This document shows positions 27,335 through 36,300 of a stretch of DNA of 64,000 nucleotides, one piece after another; position 1 is the first letter of the stretch; each line of letters begins with the position of its first letter. The stretch is from Roseobacter sp. (GTDB lineage Bacteria > Pseudomonadota > Alphaproteobacteria > Rhodobacterales > Rhodobacteraceae). The stretch lies in contig JADFAE010000013.1 in the NCBI GenBank assembly GCA_015665415.1, positions 62,001-126,000 of the forward strand, read 5' to 3'. Position numbers and translations under genes: made by a program. Below the pieces are notes generated by a model. That model saw only the letters and a program-made list of their open reading frames with translations. It searched no databases and was not told where the DNA came from.

Positions 27335-27504
27335 CGTTTCAGCCTCTTTTCTTGGCGATTTCCTGCCAAACACACTTTCGCCCGTAGCGCTTGTTACGTT
27401 AGTGTGCTTGTGTATGGCAAGCGAGAGCAACAGGCACAGACGGCGGTCTAAACGCCGCCCGCTCTCAGTCACTTGAGGTAAAGATAGTCTTGGAGTCGGG
27501 ACAA

Positions 27505-28038
27505 ATGGCATCGAAATTCGCTCGCACGGTCGCGGGCCTGTGTCTGGCAGCATTGGCCACATCAGCAACCGCGCAACAAACCACAACTGACAACCGTGTC
27601 GGTGCCAATGTGGATTGGAGCGTCTTTCAGGGTGAAAGCCCAAAGGAATGCTGGGGGGTCTCTGCTCCCAAGGAAAGCGTCAACACCCGCGATGGCCGCG
27701 TGGTTGCCGTGCGCCGCAGTGAAATCCAGCTTTTTGTGTTCTTCCGCCCCGACAGCGGCGGCAAGGGTCAGGTCACCTTTACCGGCGGCTATCCCTTTGC
27801 CCCGGGATCGACCGTCAACATGTCCATCGGCGAGAGCGAGTTTGAACTCTTCAGTGAGGGCGAATGGGCTTGGCCTGCCACGGCTGCCGATGACGCCAAA
27901 ATCATCACCTCAATGAAACGCGGCGCAGGGGCTGTACTGACCGCCCGTTCGGCGCGGGGCACCCAGACCAAAGATACCTTCTCGCTGCTGGGCTTTACCG
28001 CCGCCATTGAAGATGCGGAAAAACGCTGTAGCCCGTGA
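27505..28038 (+). CDS. Exported IalB-family (invasion-associated locus B) protein
   Basis: A 177-residue protein with a signal peptide (FARTVAGLCLAALATSATAQ, cleavage near residue 24). The rest resembles the IalB family (PF06776): NVDWSVFQGESPKECWGVSA, a central beta-rich part with GYPFAPGSTVNMSIG, and an ending DTFSLLGFTAAIEDAEKRC. Two cysteines may form a disulfide. The family is named from Bartonella but is common in free-living alphaproteobacteria, where its role is unclear. The ATG was chosen over an upstream TTG because GGAG lies nine bases before it. A strong terminator follows. Confidence 0.82.
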   Translation: MASKFARTVAGLCLAALATSATAQQTTTDNRVGANVDWSVFQGESPKECWGVSAPKESVNTRDGRVVAVRRSEIQLFVFFRPDSGGKGQVTFTGGYPFAPGSTVNMSIGESEFELFSEGEWAWPATAADDAKIITSMKRGAGAVLTARSARGTQTKDTFSLLGFTAAIEDAEKRCSP

Positions 28039-28070
28039 CTTCGGCCCCTCTCTGACGCAGCACCACGTTG

Positions 28071-28097
28071 CCCCGGCCATCGGCCGGGGTTTTCTTT
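28071..28097 (+). terminator. Intrinsic terminator of the IalB-like gene
   Basis: Perfect 8-bp stem CCCCGGCC-ATC-GGCCGGGG followed by TTTTCTTTT, 33 bases past the stop codon. Confidence 0.92.
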
Positions 28098-28219
28098 TGC
28101 GGCAAGCGCTGCCCCCCGTTCACTGCAGGGGGCAAAAACCTGGCAATGAATTCTTTTGATCTTTGCATTTTCTCCTATATAGAGCCCCATCCAGCCTCAA
28201 ACAGTCGAGACGATCAGCC

Positions 28220-29407
28220 ATGACCGCCAATGCGCCAATCACCCCAGATATTCTGACCGTCCCCCGCAAAAAGGCCGAGGGCGGCAAGACCAATCTTGTG
28301 GGCATGACCCGCGACCAGATGCGTCAGGCCCTGATCGATATTGGCACCCCGGAAAAACAGGCCAAGATGCGCGTTGGCCAAATCTGGCAGTGGATCTATC
28401 AATGGGGCAAGCGCGATTTTGCTGAGATGACCAATCTCTCAAAGGCCCTGCGTGCCCAGCTGGCCGAAAGCTTTGAGGTCGCCATTCCGGAGATGATCAG
28501 CCGCCAGATCTCTGAAGACGGCACCCGTAAATACCTGGTGCGCATCGCCGGTGGCCACGAGGTCGAGGTGGTCTACATTCCCGAGACCGACCGCGGTACG
28601 CTGTGCATTTCCAGCCAGGTTGGCTGCACGCTGACCTGTTCCTTCTGTCACACTGGCACCCAAAAGCTGGTGCGCAATCTGACAGCTGGTGAAATCATCG
28701 GCCAGGTGATGATGGCGCGTGACGATCTGGACGAATGGCCCACCCCTGGCACCCGCAACCCCGACGAAGCGCGGTTGCTGTCCAACATCGTGCTGATGGG
28801 CATGGGTGAGCCGCTGTATAACTTTGACAACGTGCGGGATGCGATGAAGATCGCCATGGACCCCGAAGGGATCCAGCTCAGCCGACGCCGCATCACCCTA
28901 TCAACCTCTGGCGTGGTACCGGAAATCGCCCGCACCGCCGAGGAAATCGGCTGCCTGCTGGCGGTCTCCTTTCATGCCACCACCGACGAGGTTCGCGACA
29001 AGCTGGTGCCGATCAACAAGCGCTGGAACATCGAGGCCCTGCTGGAGGCCCTGCGCGCTTATCCCCGCCTGGCCAATTCCGAGCGGATCACCTTTGAATA
29101 TGTGATGCTGGATCATGTGAACGACAGCAAGGAAGACGCCCACCGTCTGGTCAAGCTGATCGAGGGCATCCCCGCCAAGATCAACCTCATTCCCTTTAAC
29201 GAATGGCCCGGCGCGCCCTACAAGCGCTCCTCCGGCAATCGCATCCATGCCTTTGCCGATATCATCCACGATGCCGGCTATGCCTCGCCGATCCGCAGAC
29301 CGCGCGGCGAAGACATCATGGCCGCCTGCGGTCAGCTGAAATCCGCAACCGAACGCGCCCGCAAAAGCCGCAAACAGATCGAGGCCGAGGCCGGGGTGAA
29401 GTCCTGA
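28220..29407 (+). CDS. rlmN: Dual-specificity 23S rRNA/tRNA adenine C2-methyltransferase RlmN
   Basis: Radical-SAM enzyme that methylates A2503 of 23S rRNA and A37 of some tRNAs. The 395-residue product has an N-terminal accessory domain ([20 protein letters not shown]), the 4Fe-4S motif CTLTCSFC, and both catalytic cysteines: one in [11 protein letters not shown] and the other in DIMAACGQL near the C-terminus. [12 protein letters not shown] and [12 protein letters not shown] are family signatures. The ATG at 28220 follows a region unlike coding sequence. A hairpin ends the gene. Confidence 0.97.
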   Translation: MTANAPITPDILTVPRKKAEGGKTNLVGMTRDQMRQALIDIGTPEKQAKMRVGQIWQWIYQWGKRDFAEMTNLSKALRAQLAESFEVAIPEMISRQISEDGTRKYLVRIAGGHEVEVVYIPETDRGTLCISSQVGCTLTCSFCHTGTQKLVRNLTAGEIIGQVMMARDDLDEWPTPGTRNPDEARLLSNIVLMGMGEPLYNFDNVRDAMKIAMDPEGIQLSRRRITLSTSGVVPEIARTAEEIGCLLAVSFHATTDEVRDKLVPINKRWNIEALLEALRAYPRLANSERITFEYVMLDHVNDSKEDAHRLVKLIEGIPAKINLIPFNEWPGAPYKRSSGNRIHAFADIIHDAGYASPIRRPRGEDIMAACGQLKSATERARKSRKQIEAEAGVKS

Positions 29408-29441
29408 CCCAAAGACAAATCGGCATTGCCCCCTACTGATC

Positions 29442-29473
29442 AGACGCCTCGGACCGCATGTTCCGGGGCGTCT
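29442..29473 (+). terminator. Hairpin after rlmN
   Basis: A 12-bp stem with one G-U pair (AGACGCCTCGGA and TCCGGGGCGTCT) and an eight-base loop, 34 bases past the rlmN stop. The T-run is short (TCTTG), so termination may be partial. Confidence 0.65.
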
Positions 29474-29601
29474 TGCTGTGTGACCTCTGGGTTACAGGCC
29501 GCAGCCTGCCACAATCTTTCCTCAAACAAGATATAATCCGGCCACAGGGCGCTATCAGTTTCCAATTCATAAACAATAATCAGAATCTATGAGGAAAGAG
29601 C

Positions 29602-29823
29602 ATGACACCGGAATTTCACCAGCCCCAAGCCGCCAACAGCAACCTGGAACCCTATGTTCTGGATCTGATCCGCGAAGAACGTGAAAAAGCGCTGAGCCCG
29701 CGTGAATGGCAGTTCCGCCTGCGTGGCTATGGCTATGCAATCAAACAAATCGATGGTGCCCAGATCGTGACCCGCCTGCCCAAAGGCATCGAGATTGGCG
29801 TGCTGCCACCCGAATTCGCCTGA
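29602..29823 (+). CDS. Small conserved-looking protein of unknown function
   Basis: A 73-residue protein beginning MTPEFHQPQAANSNLEPYVL. It has good coding character and the ribosome site GAGGAAAG six bases before the ATG. The central part (ALSPREWQFRLRGYGYAIKQ, then VTRLPKGIEIGVLPPEF) could be a small mixed alpha-beta fold. There is no signal peptide, membrane segment or known motif. It stands alone between rlmN and a convergent LOG-family gene, with a hairpin just after it. Confidence 0.7.
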   Translation: MTPEFHQPQAANSNLEPYVLDLIREEREKALSPREWQFRLRGYGYAIKQIDGAQIVTRLPKGIEIGVLPPEFA

Positions 29824-29830
29824 GGCGCGC

Positions 29831-29848
29831 GCCCCCAATCAAGGGGGC
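29831..29848. terminator. Short hairpin between convergent genes
   Basis: A 6-bp stem GCCCCC-AATCAA-GGGGGC between the 73-residue gene and the LOG-family gene. No strong T-run, though TTATTTC follows. Confidence 0.45.
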
Positions 29849-29874
29849 TGCCATTATTTCAAAGCTATTTTTGT

Positions 29875-30723
29875 CTATTGCTCGCGGCCCGGCAGGCTGT
29901 CGCGGGCCGGCGCGGGCGACCAATTGTGGATGATCTCGGCGGCCTCTTCCGCGGTCTCGACAAATCTGAACAGATCAAGATCCTGCTCAGAGATGGTGCC
30001 GGCATCTGCCAGGGCCTCCCAATTGATGATCTTGTCCCAGAAAGCCCGCCCAAACAGGATGAACGGCACCCGCTCCATGCGGCCGGTCTGAATCAGCGTC
30101 AGGCTCTCAAACAGCTCATCCAGGGTGCCAAAGCCGCCCGGAAACACAGTAATCGCCGCCGCCCGCATCAGGAAATGCATCTTGCGGATGGCAAAATAGT
30201 GAAAGTTGAAGCTCAGCTCCGGTGTCACGAACTCATTCGGAGCCTGCTCATGCGGCAATACAATTGACAGTCCAACCGATTTACCGCCCGCGTCCAGCGC
30301 GCCGCGATTGCCAGCCTCCATCACCCCAGGCCCGCCCCCGGTGACGATGACATTCTTGCGCCCTCCATCAGCCATCGAACGTTCCGTGATGACACGCGCG
30401 AATTCGCGCGCCTCATCGTAGAAATGTGACAGATCCGCCAGTGTCTGGGTGCGGGCGCTACCCTTGTTGGCGGGACTGGGAATACGCGCGCCCCCAAACA
30501 TCACGATGGTGCTTTCGATCTGTTGCTCATCCAGCATCAGCTGCGGTTTCAACAGCTCCAGCTGCAGACGCACGGGGCGCAATTCGTCACGGCACAGGAA
30601 ATCCTCATCCGCAAAAGCAAGCTTATAGGCCGGAGAGGCGGATTGCGGGGTCTGCTGTACATGTTCGGCGCGGCTCCGATCGGAATGGGCATCCGGAAAG
30701 CGGCTATGGCGGTCATCATTCAT
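29875..30723 (-). CDS. LOG-family protein (Rossmann-fold nucleotide-binding)
   Basis: A 282-residue member of the LOG/lysine-decarboxylase-like family, whose characterised enzymes cleave nucleoside 5'-monophosphates (cytokinin-activating phosphoribohydrolase). The motif PGGFGTLDELFE (PGGxGTxxE) with the catalytic Glu and the Rossmann segment VIVTGGGPGVMEAGNRGAL are clear. An N-terminal extension of about 100 residues before the Rossmann core is longer than in plant LOG. The start MNDDRHSRFPDAH has an AGGAG site at a rather long spacing. It diverges from the threonine dehydratase gene. Confidence 0.88.
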   Translation of the reverse strand: MNDDRHSRFPDAHSDRSRAEHVQQTPQSASPAYKLAFADEDFLCRDELRPVRLQLELLKPQLMLDEQQIESTIVMFGGARIPSPANKGSARTQTLADLSHFYDEAREFARVITERSMADGGRKNVIVTGGGPGVMEAGNRGALDAGGKSVGLSIVLPHEQAPNEFVTPELSFNFHYFAIRKMHFLMRAAAITVFPGGFGTLDELFESLTLIQTGRMERVPFILFGRAFWDKIINWEALADAGTISEQDLDLFRFVETAEEAAEIIHNWSPAPARDSLPGREQ

Positions 30724-30896
30724 GGCGTCTCGAACACTCCTACGTAAACAATCACAAGGCCAGCTTAACCGCCTTAAGCGCTGACATACCAGCCCTGCTG
30801 TCCCTTCCTTGACCAGAATTGATGTCATCTTTCAGGGGCTTGTGTCGCAGGGCCCAGCCGCTAAGGTCTGACCGCTGCAACAAGGAGACTGCGCCG

Positions 30897-31817
30897 ATGG
30901 ACTGGACCCGCGAAATCAAATCCGCCGAAGCCCGCATTGCAGGCCACATTCAGGTGACCCCGGTGATGCAGAGCCTTGGATTTGGTCTGGATCTGCCAAT
31001 CGAGATCAAGCTGGAGCAGCTGCAGCACACCGGCAGCTTCAAGGCGCGCGGTGCCTTCAACACCCTGCTGAGCCAGGACGTCCCGGCCGCCGGTCTGGTG
31101 GCGGCATCTGGTGGCAATCATGGCGCGGCCGTGGCCTATGCGGCGAACCAGCTGGGTCACAAGGCACGGATCTACGTGCCTGAAATGGCTGGCCCGGCCA
31201 AGATTGAGCTGATCCGCGACAGTGGCGCTGATTTGCAGGTGGTGCCCGGTGCCTATGCCAATGCGCTGGAACAGGCCCGTGCCTATGAGGCAGAGACCGG
31301 TGCAGCGCAGGTCCATGCCTATGATGCCCCCGCAACCGTGATTGGCCAGGGCACATGCTTTTCCGAATGGCAGGCCCAGGGGCTGGAGGCCGACACGGTG
31401 ATCATCGCCGTGGGCGGCGGCGGTCTGATTTCAGGCGCGCTGGCCTGGTTTCAGGGCACCAAGAAAATCATCGCGGTTGAGCCGGAAACCTCTTGTGCCC
31501 TGCATGCGGCCCTGGCGGCAGGCGCGCCGTTGGACGTCGAGGTCTCTGGTGTGGCGGCCAATGCGCTGGGGGCAAAGCGGATCGGCTCCATCTGTTTTGA
31601 TTTGGCCCGGGCCCAGGGGGTGACCGCACTGACCGTCAGCGATGCGGCAATCACCGCAGCCCAAAACGCGCTGTGGCGCGAACGCCGCCTGTTGGTTGAA
31701 CCCGCCGGGGCCACCGCGCTGGCGGCGCTGACTTCGGGCGTATACCGACCGGCAAGAGGTGAAAAAGTGGCTGTTCTGCTATGCGGCGGCAATATCACCC
31801 CTGACCCATTGGCCTAA
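30897..31817 (+). CDS. Threonine/serine dehydratase (PLP fold type II)
   Basis: PLP enzyme of 306 residues that probably deaminates threonine or serine to a keto acid. The lysine motif is HTGSFKARGAFNTL (about residues 45-55), the substrate-phosphate loop is SGGNHGAAVAYAAN and the glycine loop is AVGGGGLISGALAWF. There is no C-terminal ACT domain, so it is the catabolic or short form, not a full IlvA; serine racemase activity is also possible. Ribosome site AAGGAG precedes the ATG. A GntR regulator gene follows after 38 bp on the same strand and may regulate it. Confidence 0.87.
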   Translation: MDWTREIKSAEARIAGHIQVTPVMQSLGFGLDLPIEIKLEQLQHTGSFKARGAFNTLLSQDVPAAGLVAASGGNHGAAVAYAANQLGHKARIYVPEMAGPAKIELIRDSGADLQVVPGAYANALEQARAYEAETGAAQVHAYDAPATVIGQGTCFSEWQAQGLEADTVIIAVGGGGLISGALAWFQGTKKIIAVEPETSCALHAALAAGAPLDVEVSGVAANALGAKRIGSICFDLARAQGVTALTVSDAAITAAQNALWRERRLLVEPAGATALAALTSGVYRPARGEKVAVLLCGGNITPDPLA

Positions 31818-31855
31818 GGCTTGCGCCACAGCAAACCGCGCCCTATCGAGCCCTC

Positions 31856-32455
31856 ATGAGCACAACGATCGCAGATAGCATCTACCAGGCCCTGAGCGAG
31901 CAGATCGTGCGCGGTGAGCTGGAAGCCGGAGAAAAACTGCGCCAAGACCATATCGCGCGGGAGTTCAACACCAGCCATGTGCCGGTGCGCGAAGCCCTGT
32001 TGCAGCTAGAGGCCCATGGGCTTGCCAAATCCGAACCACGCCGCGGCACCCGAGTCAGCGCCCTGAACCCGGCTGAGATCCGCGAAGTGATCGAGATGCG
32101 GGTCTCGCTGGAGCTTCTAGCCTTGACCCATGCCTTTCCCCGGTTTGACGCCCAGGCTCTCGCTGCTGCCGAAGCCGCGCGGCTGACCTGCGACGCCGCC
32201 CCCGATATGGCCAGCTGGGAGCGCAGCAACCGGGATTTTCACCGGGTGATCCTGGCGCCTTGTCAGATGCCCCGGCTGCTGGCGGCAATCGATGATCTGC
32301 ATATTGCCTCGGCGCGGCATCTTTTTGCCAATTGGCAGGACCAGTGGCGTCCCCGTGTGGATCAGGATCACGCCGCAATTCTGCAGGCAATTGCCCGAGC
32401 CGATGCCCCCGCCGCCTGCGAAATCCTGCGCCGCCACCTGCGCCGGGTCGCCTAA
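31856..32455 (+). CDS. GntR-family regulator, FadR (FCD) subfamily
   Basis: A 199-residue regulator. The N-terminal winged helix (about 5-70) includes LEAGEKLRQDHIAREFNTSH and VPVREALLQLEAHGL, the GntR signature. The C-terminal FCD all-helical ligand domain (about 80-199) carries the metal-binding pattern with SNRDFHRVIL, and DQDHAAILQAIARADAPAA with the final HLRR. Ligands of FCD proteins are usually carboxylic or amino acids. It is probably co-transcribed with the dehydratase. Confidence 0.9.
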   Translation: MSTTIADSIYQALSEQIVRGELEAGEKLRQDHIAREFNTSHVPVREALLQLEAHGLAKSEPRRGTRVSALNPAEIREVIEMRVSLELLALTHAFPRFDAQALAAAEAARLTCDAAPDMASWERSNRDFHRVILAPCQMPRLLAAIDDLHIASARHLFANWQDQWRPRVDQDHAAILQAIARADAPAACEILRRHLRRVA

Positions 32456-32573
32456 AGGCGTCAAAACGCCGGGCAAGACGTCATTTAGGCCGCAATCCGG
32501 GCATGACCTGCGGACAGATTGCCGTTAGAAAGCTGCGAATCCTTTTGCACGTCAATCACGCCGGAGTACCCCC

Positions 32574-33401
32574 ATGTCCAACGCACAGCTGGAAACCGCG
32601 ATCGAGGCCGCCTGGGAGGCCCGTGACACCATCACCCCCGCCACCAAAGGCGAGCAGCGCGAAGCCATCGAAGCCACATTGCATGCGTTGGACAGCGGCA
32701 GCCTGCGGGTGGCCGAAAAACAGGACAGCGGCGACTGGCACGTCAACCAATGGGCCAAAAAGGCCGTGCTGCTGGGGTTCCGCATCAAGGACATGGAAAT
32801 GCAGTCCGGTGGTCCGCAGGGCTCTGGCTGGTGGGACAAGGTCGACAGCAAATTCCTGGGCTGGGGCGAAGCGGAATGGAAAGACGCGGGTTTTCGCGCC
32901 GTTCCCAACTGCGTGGTCCGCAAATCCGCCTATATCGCCCCCGGCGTGGTGCTGATGCCTTCTTTTGTGAACCTGGGTGCCCATGTTGACGAAGGCACCA
33001 TGGTTGACACCTGGGCCACCGTTGGCTCTTGCGCGCAGATCGGCAAAAACGTGCATCTCTCGGGTGGCGTTGGCATTGGCGGCGTGCTGGAACCCATGCA
33101 GGCTGGCCCCACCATCATCGAAGACAATTGCTTTATCGGTGCCCGGTCCGAAGTGGTCGAAGGCTGCATCGTGCGCGAAGGTTCGGTTTTGGGCATGGGC
33201 GTCTACATCGGCCAATCCACCAAGATCGTCGACCGCGAAACCGGCGAAGTGATGTATGGCGAAGTGCCGCCCTATTCGGTGGTTGTCTCCGGCTCGATGC
33301 CCTCCAAGAACAACGTCAGCCTTTACTGCGCCGTGATCGTCAAGCGCGTCGACGCCAAGACCCGCTCCAAGACCGGCATCAACGAGCTGCTGCGCGACTG
33401 A
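32574..33401 (+). CDS. dapD: 2,3,4,5-tetrahydropyridine-2,6-dicarboxylate N-succinyltransferase
   Basis: Step of the succinylase branch of diaminopimelate/lysine synthesis. The 275-residue length is normal. The N-terminal helical part is followed by a left-handed beta-helix of hexapeptide repeats from about residue 110 to 220 ([59 protein letters not shown]). The end [20 protein letters not shown] is typical. Its pathway partner dapE is 7.1 kb downstream, beyond the Hint block. A strong terminator follows. Confidence 0.97.
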   Translation: MSNAQLETAIEAAWEARDTITPATKGEQREAIEATLHALDSGSLRVAEKQDSGDWHVNQWAKKAVLLGFRIKDMEMQSGGPQGSGWWDKVDSKFLGWGEAEWKDAGFRAVPNCVVRKSAYIAPGVVLMPSFVNLGAHVDEGTMVDTWATVGSCAQIGKNVHLSGGVGIGGVLEPMQAGPTIIEDNCFIGARSEVVEGCIVREGSVLGMGVYIGQSTKIVDRETGEVMYGEVPPYSVVVSGSMPSKNNVSLYCAVIVKRVDAKTRSKTGINELLRD

Positions 33402-33438
33402 GTTATCAAGCCTGAATTGGTCTGATACTTGAAAAATG

Positions 33439-33475
33439 AACACGCGTCTCTGACTGGAGGCGCGTGTTTTTCTTT
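33439..33475 (+). terminator. Intrinsic terminator of dapD
   Basis: A 12-bp stem with one G-U pair (AACACGCGTCTC and GAGGCGCGTGTT would be the fully paired form; one wobble is present) with a six-base loop, followed by TTTTTCTTT. It lies 37 bases past the stop. Confidence 0.9.
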
Positions 33476-33489
33476 GCCAGGTTAGACTG

Positions 33490-34026
33490 TTATTGGGACT
33501 TCAACGCCAGAGAAACGACCTGACTGCCCACTGAAATCCCCAGGGTTTGGCCCGCGCCAACCAGGCAGCCCTCACCCGCGGCAAAGGGATCGTCCTCCCC
33601 CTCCAGCTTGGCCTGACCCGACAGCACAAAGATCACGTAGTCGCCTGCGCCAAGCATGTGCTCACCGGCGCCAAGGATCTGCATATCGGCGCTGATCCGC
33701 GCCGGGTCATAGATCAGGTTAAACGCCTGACAGGGCCCGTCATTGAGGCGGGCGTCCAGCAGCAGACCACCATCAAAATGCAAGGGCTGCAAGGGTCTGG
33801 CCTCAAGATGGGTATCTGCATTGAACAGACGCAACCCGGCACCAGAGACAATGCAGTGAATGCGCGCCAGGCCGGGAAAAGCGGAAAAGGCACCGTCGTG
33901 ATCAATCTGGGCCAGGCTGACCCGCCAGGTCATCTTGCCAGCCTCTTGCTGCAAGGCCAGCTCACGGGTTGATCCGCCCCCGTTCTTCCAAGGTTGCGAC
34001 GCAATATCTGCCAATGAAAACCGCAT
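33490..34026 (-). CDS. HutD/Ves-family cupin protein
   Basis: A 178-residue protein starting MRFSLADIASQPWKNGGGST; WKNGGGSTREL is the HutD signature, and the double-cupin pattern (WRVSLAQIDHDGAFSAFPG, then DYVIFVLSGQAKLEG) agrees. HutD is linked with histidine utilisation, where it is proposed to limit the pathway, but no hut genes lie in this window. The start chosen has AGGGGGTG upstream. It lies on the same strand 98 bp downstream of the first Hint gene and at the edge of the accessory block. Confidence 0.83.
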   Translation of the reverse strand: MRFSLADIASQPWKNGGGSTRELALQQEAGKMTWRVSLAQIDHDGAFSAFPGLARIHCIVSGAGLRLFNADTHLEARPLQPLHFDGGLLLDARLNDGPCQAFNLIYDPARISADMQILGAGEHMLGAGDYVIFVLSGQAKLEGEDDPFAAGEGCLVGAGQTLGISVGSQVVSLALKSQ

Positions 34027-34124
34027 CCGGCACCCCCTGTCATTTTGAACAGACAGAGCTTCTATTGGATTTTGATCAGCTACAAGCCTCAACCTGCAGA
34101 TGCCACATCAGAAATCCGTCCGGC

Positions 34125-35714
34125 TCAGACCTGGCCCTGTTGGAGGCTGGCAGACAGCAAAGCGCGGGCCTCAAAAGACTTCAGCGACAGGCGCGCACTG
34201 GCCCCGTAGGATGTGGGATCGCCTCCCATCAGCTCCAACACTTCCTGCCGGGTTTCGCCATCAAAACTGTCGAGAGTTTCGACCCCGGGATGGTAACTCT
34301 CGCTTTCCAGCCCATTGCCGCAAATGATCTCATGCTGATCAAACAGCAGATGGACATAGACCACCGGGGCACCATTCTCACGACGCTGAATGCTGTGACC
34401 ATTGACCAGATCACGGGCCTTGATCAAAATTTCGGCGGTGCCAAACAGCACCTCGGCCCATTTGTCTGTCAGCAACACACGGTGGCAAGGAGACAGCTCC
34501 AGCTCCTGATGTGCGCCCAGGGCTCCGGCGGCAAAACGCACCGGCGCGTCTGCCGCTTCGGCCCGACGTCGCGAGCGACCGATCCAACGCAGCGGCTGTG
34601 CCCCATGATCGCGGGTCATCACCATGTCGCCCGGCTCCAGCTCTTCGACGGCAACTGGCCCGGAAGCAGTATCGATCAAAGTCCCTGCAACAAAACAGGG
34701 CGTCGTGGTCATCTCGACAAAGGCCGTATCTGTATTGCCGCTGTCATCCGCGACGGTATAGGAAAATACCGTTTCCTCGTCGTCATCCACATCATCCTTG
34801 CCGGTGACCGTAAAGGTACCATCGTCATTCAGGGTGACTTCTTCCCCACCCGCCAAAGTAACGGTAGAACCGGCCACGACGGGTTGGTTGTTGATATGGG
34901 TGATTGTCAGCGTTGCGCCGTCGCCATGTTCATCATTGGCCAACACATCCAGGACGGCACTGTCACCTTCTTGAACGGTAACCTCGTCATCTTCGGCCAC
35001 AAGGGCTGTCTGAATGGAATCGCCTGCAATCAAGAGGTTTGAATCATAGACGGCGTCGCCCTGGTCCGCGATGCCGATTTTGATGGTGTTGATCTCGCCA
35101 GGATTGACCGGAGCCGTCAAGGTCAGGGTAATAGTGAACCCGTCCATTTCGGTATTGTAGGTGTCATCCGTTTGGGCATTGTCGACATAGAGGTTTTCGT
35201 TGGACTCGTCGTTGATGTTGTCAATCGAGATGTCACCTGTGCCGATGGTCATTTCCGCCTGAACACCGTTGACCCATACCCCAACCACATCGTTGAAACC
35301 GGCATCGACATATTCGAGGTATTCTTCGGATGAGAACACGAACTGCATGGTCAGGGTCGACCCGTCCGGAATGAATTCCGCCTCAAACACAGCGGCGTCG
35401 TAGGTTTGCCCACCAGCCAAAGTGGACAGATCGGAATCACCTGCTGTTCCCTGGTTCGTTGAGGTCCCAGCTCTGACGTTCACATCACCGCTGCTGTTGG
35501 TGACATCCTCTGCATTGCCTGTGGACAGGATAACCCCAGTGTCTGAGGGTGTGATGGCATCCGCTGTACTATCACCATCAGTATATATTCCAGATGCGCT
35601 GGTTGCACCGGTGTAGCTGGCGCTCTCAATAGTGATACCATTGCCAAACATGGCCTCAGCCATTTCTGCTGCCGTAGCAGACGTATCGATAGGCAACTCA
35701 GACGCAGTGGGCAT
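34125..35714 (-). CDS. Large Hint-domain protein with choice-of-anchor-L and cadherin-like domains (paralogue 1)
   Basis: A 529-residue, acidic protein. Residues about 20-235 match a choice-of-anchor L-like domain (SDTGVILSTGNAED, MQFVFSSEEYLEYV, DGFTITLTL, YDSNLLIAGDSIQT). About 240-335 is a cadherin/VCBS-like domain (VLDVLANDEHGDGATLTITH, LNDDGTFTVTG, VFSYTVADDSGNTD). From Cys340 a Hint domain of the bacterial Hint_2 type follows (PCFVAGTLIDTASG, GAQPLRWIGR, SPCHRVLL with His411, VYVHLLFDQHEII). Cys and His needed for an N-S shift are present, so self-cleavage is plausible. There is no Sec signal; secretion may be by a type I system not seen here. Paralogue of the gene at 38548. Confidence 0.85.
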   Translation of the reverse strand: MPTASELPIDTSATAAEMAEAMFGNGITIESASYTGATSASGIYTDGDSTADAITPSDTGVILSTGNAEDVTNSSGDVNVRAGTSTNQGTAGDSDLSTLAGGQTYDAAVFEAEFIPDGSTLTMQFVFSSEEYLEYVDAGFNDVVGVWVNGVQAEMTIGTGDISIDNINDESNENLYVDNAQTDDTYNTEMDGFTITLTLTAPVNPGEINTIKIGIADQGDAVYDSNLLIAGDSIQTALVAEDDEVTVQEGDSAVLDVLANDEHGDGATLTITHINNQPVVAGSTVTLAGGEEVTLNDDGTFTVTGKDDVDDDEETVFSYTVADDSGNTDTAFVEMTTTPCFVAGTLIDTASGPVAVEELEPGDMVMTRDHGAQPLRWIGRSRRRAEAADAPVRFAAGALGAHQELELSPCHRVLLTDKWAEVLFGTAEILIKARDLVNGHSIQRRENGAPVVYVHLLFDQHEIICGNGLESESYHPGVETLDSFDGETRQEVLELMGGDPTSYGASARLSLKSFEARALLSASLQQGQV

Positions 35715-35907
35715 TTTTTGTCTCCAAAATCCGAAATATGTGGGCGCTGTCCCTAAACGGAGCTCTGCCAGAATCGTCCTACAACCTAAGCGACAACCCA
35801 TTGATGCCACGTAAACATGACCAAATTTTCAGACAATTGCGCCCAAACAAGGGTATTCTCGGGGAATTGGATTGACCCAGACGCTTTGCCAAGGATAAGG
35901 CGAGGCC

Positions 35908-36255
35908 ATGGAAAAGAAGAAAATATCCCGCCAGCAGGTCTATACGCTCCTGGTTCAGATTGGCCGCAAAGATGGCGATGGTCTGCCCGATGGGGCCACG
36001 GGGGCCGCGCTGATGATCTATGCCTCCGGCGTGGACGAAGCCGAGGCCGTGCGCGAGACCGTTGCCATCCTGAAACAGGCAGACACCGCACCCCTGGATG
36101 TCACCGGCTATGGCACCCTGAAAGAACGGGAAGAAGAAGGCCACGACATCGGCGAGGAAGAACGCGCTCTGATGCAGCGTGCGCTGGAGGAAAATGCTGT
36201 TATCGTTGCTCAGATGACACCCTTCTTTGAAGGCGACACACCCACCGTCCATTAA
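35908..36255 (+). CDS. Small protein of unknown function in the Hint block
   Basis: A 115-residue, acidic protein (MEKKKISRQQVYTLLVQIGR at the start). It looks mostly helical, with a Glu-rich stretch LKEREEEGHDIGEEERALMQ near 80-100, and contains ASGVDEAEAVRETVAILKQA in the middle. No signal peptide, membrane segment or recognised domain. The plus-strand gene sits inside a block otherwise read on the minus strand, diverging from paralogue 1 and converging with the channel gene. Its coding character is good, but its role is unknown. Confidence 0.65.
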   Translation: MEKKKISRQQVYTLLVQIGRKDGDGLPDGATGAALMIYASGVDEAEAVRETVAILKQADTAPLDVTGYGTLKEREEEGHDIGEEERALMQRALEENAVIVAQMTPFFEGDTPTVH

Positions 36256-36256
36256 G

Positions 36257-36281
36257 GCCCAAGGACCGAGAGGCCCTTGGC
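36257..36281. terminator. Imperfect hairpin between convergent genes
   Basis: GCCCAAGG and CCCTTGGC pair with one bulge on each side between the 115-residue gene and the channel gene. There is no T-run; a weak call. Confidence 0.35.
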
Positions 36282-36300
36282 TTGAACACCTGATCCAGTG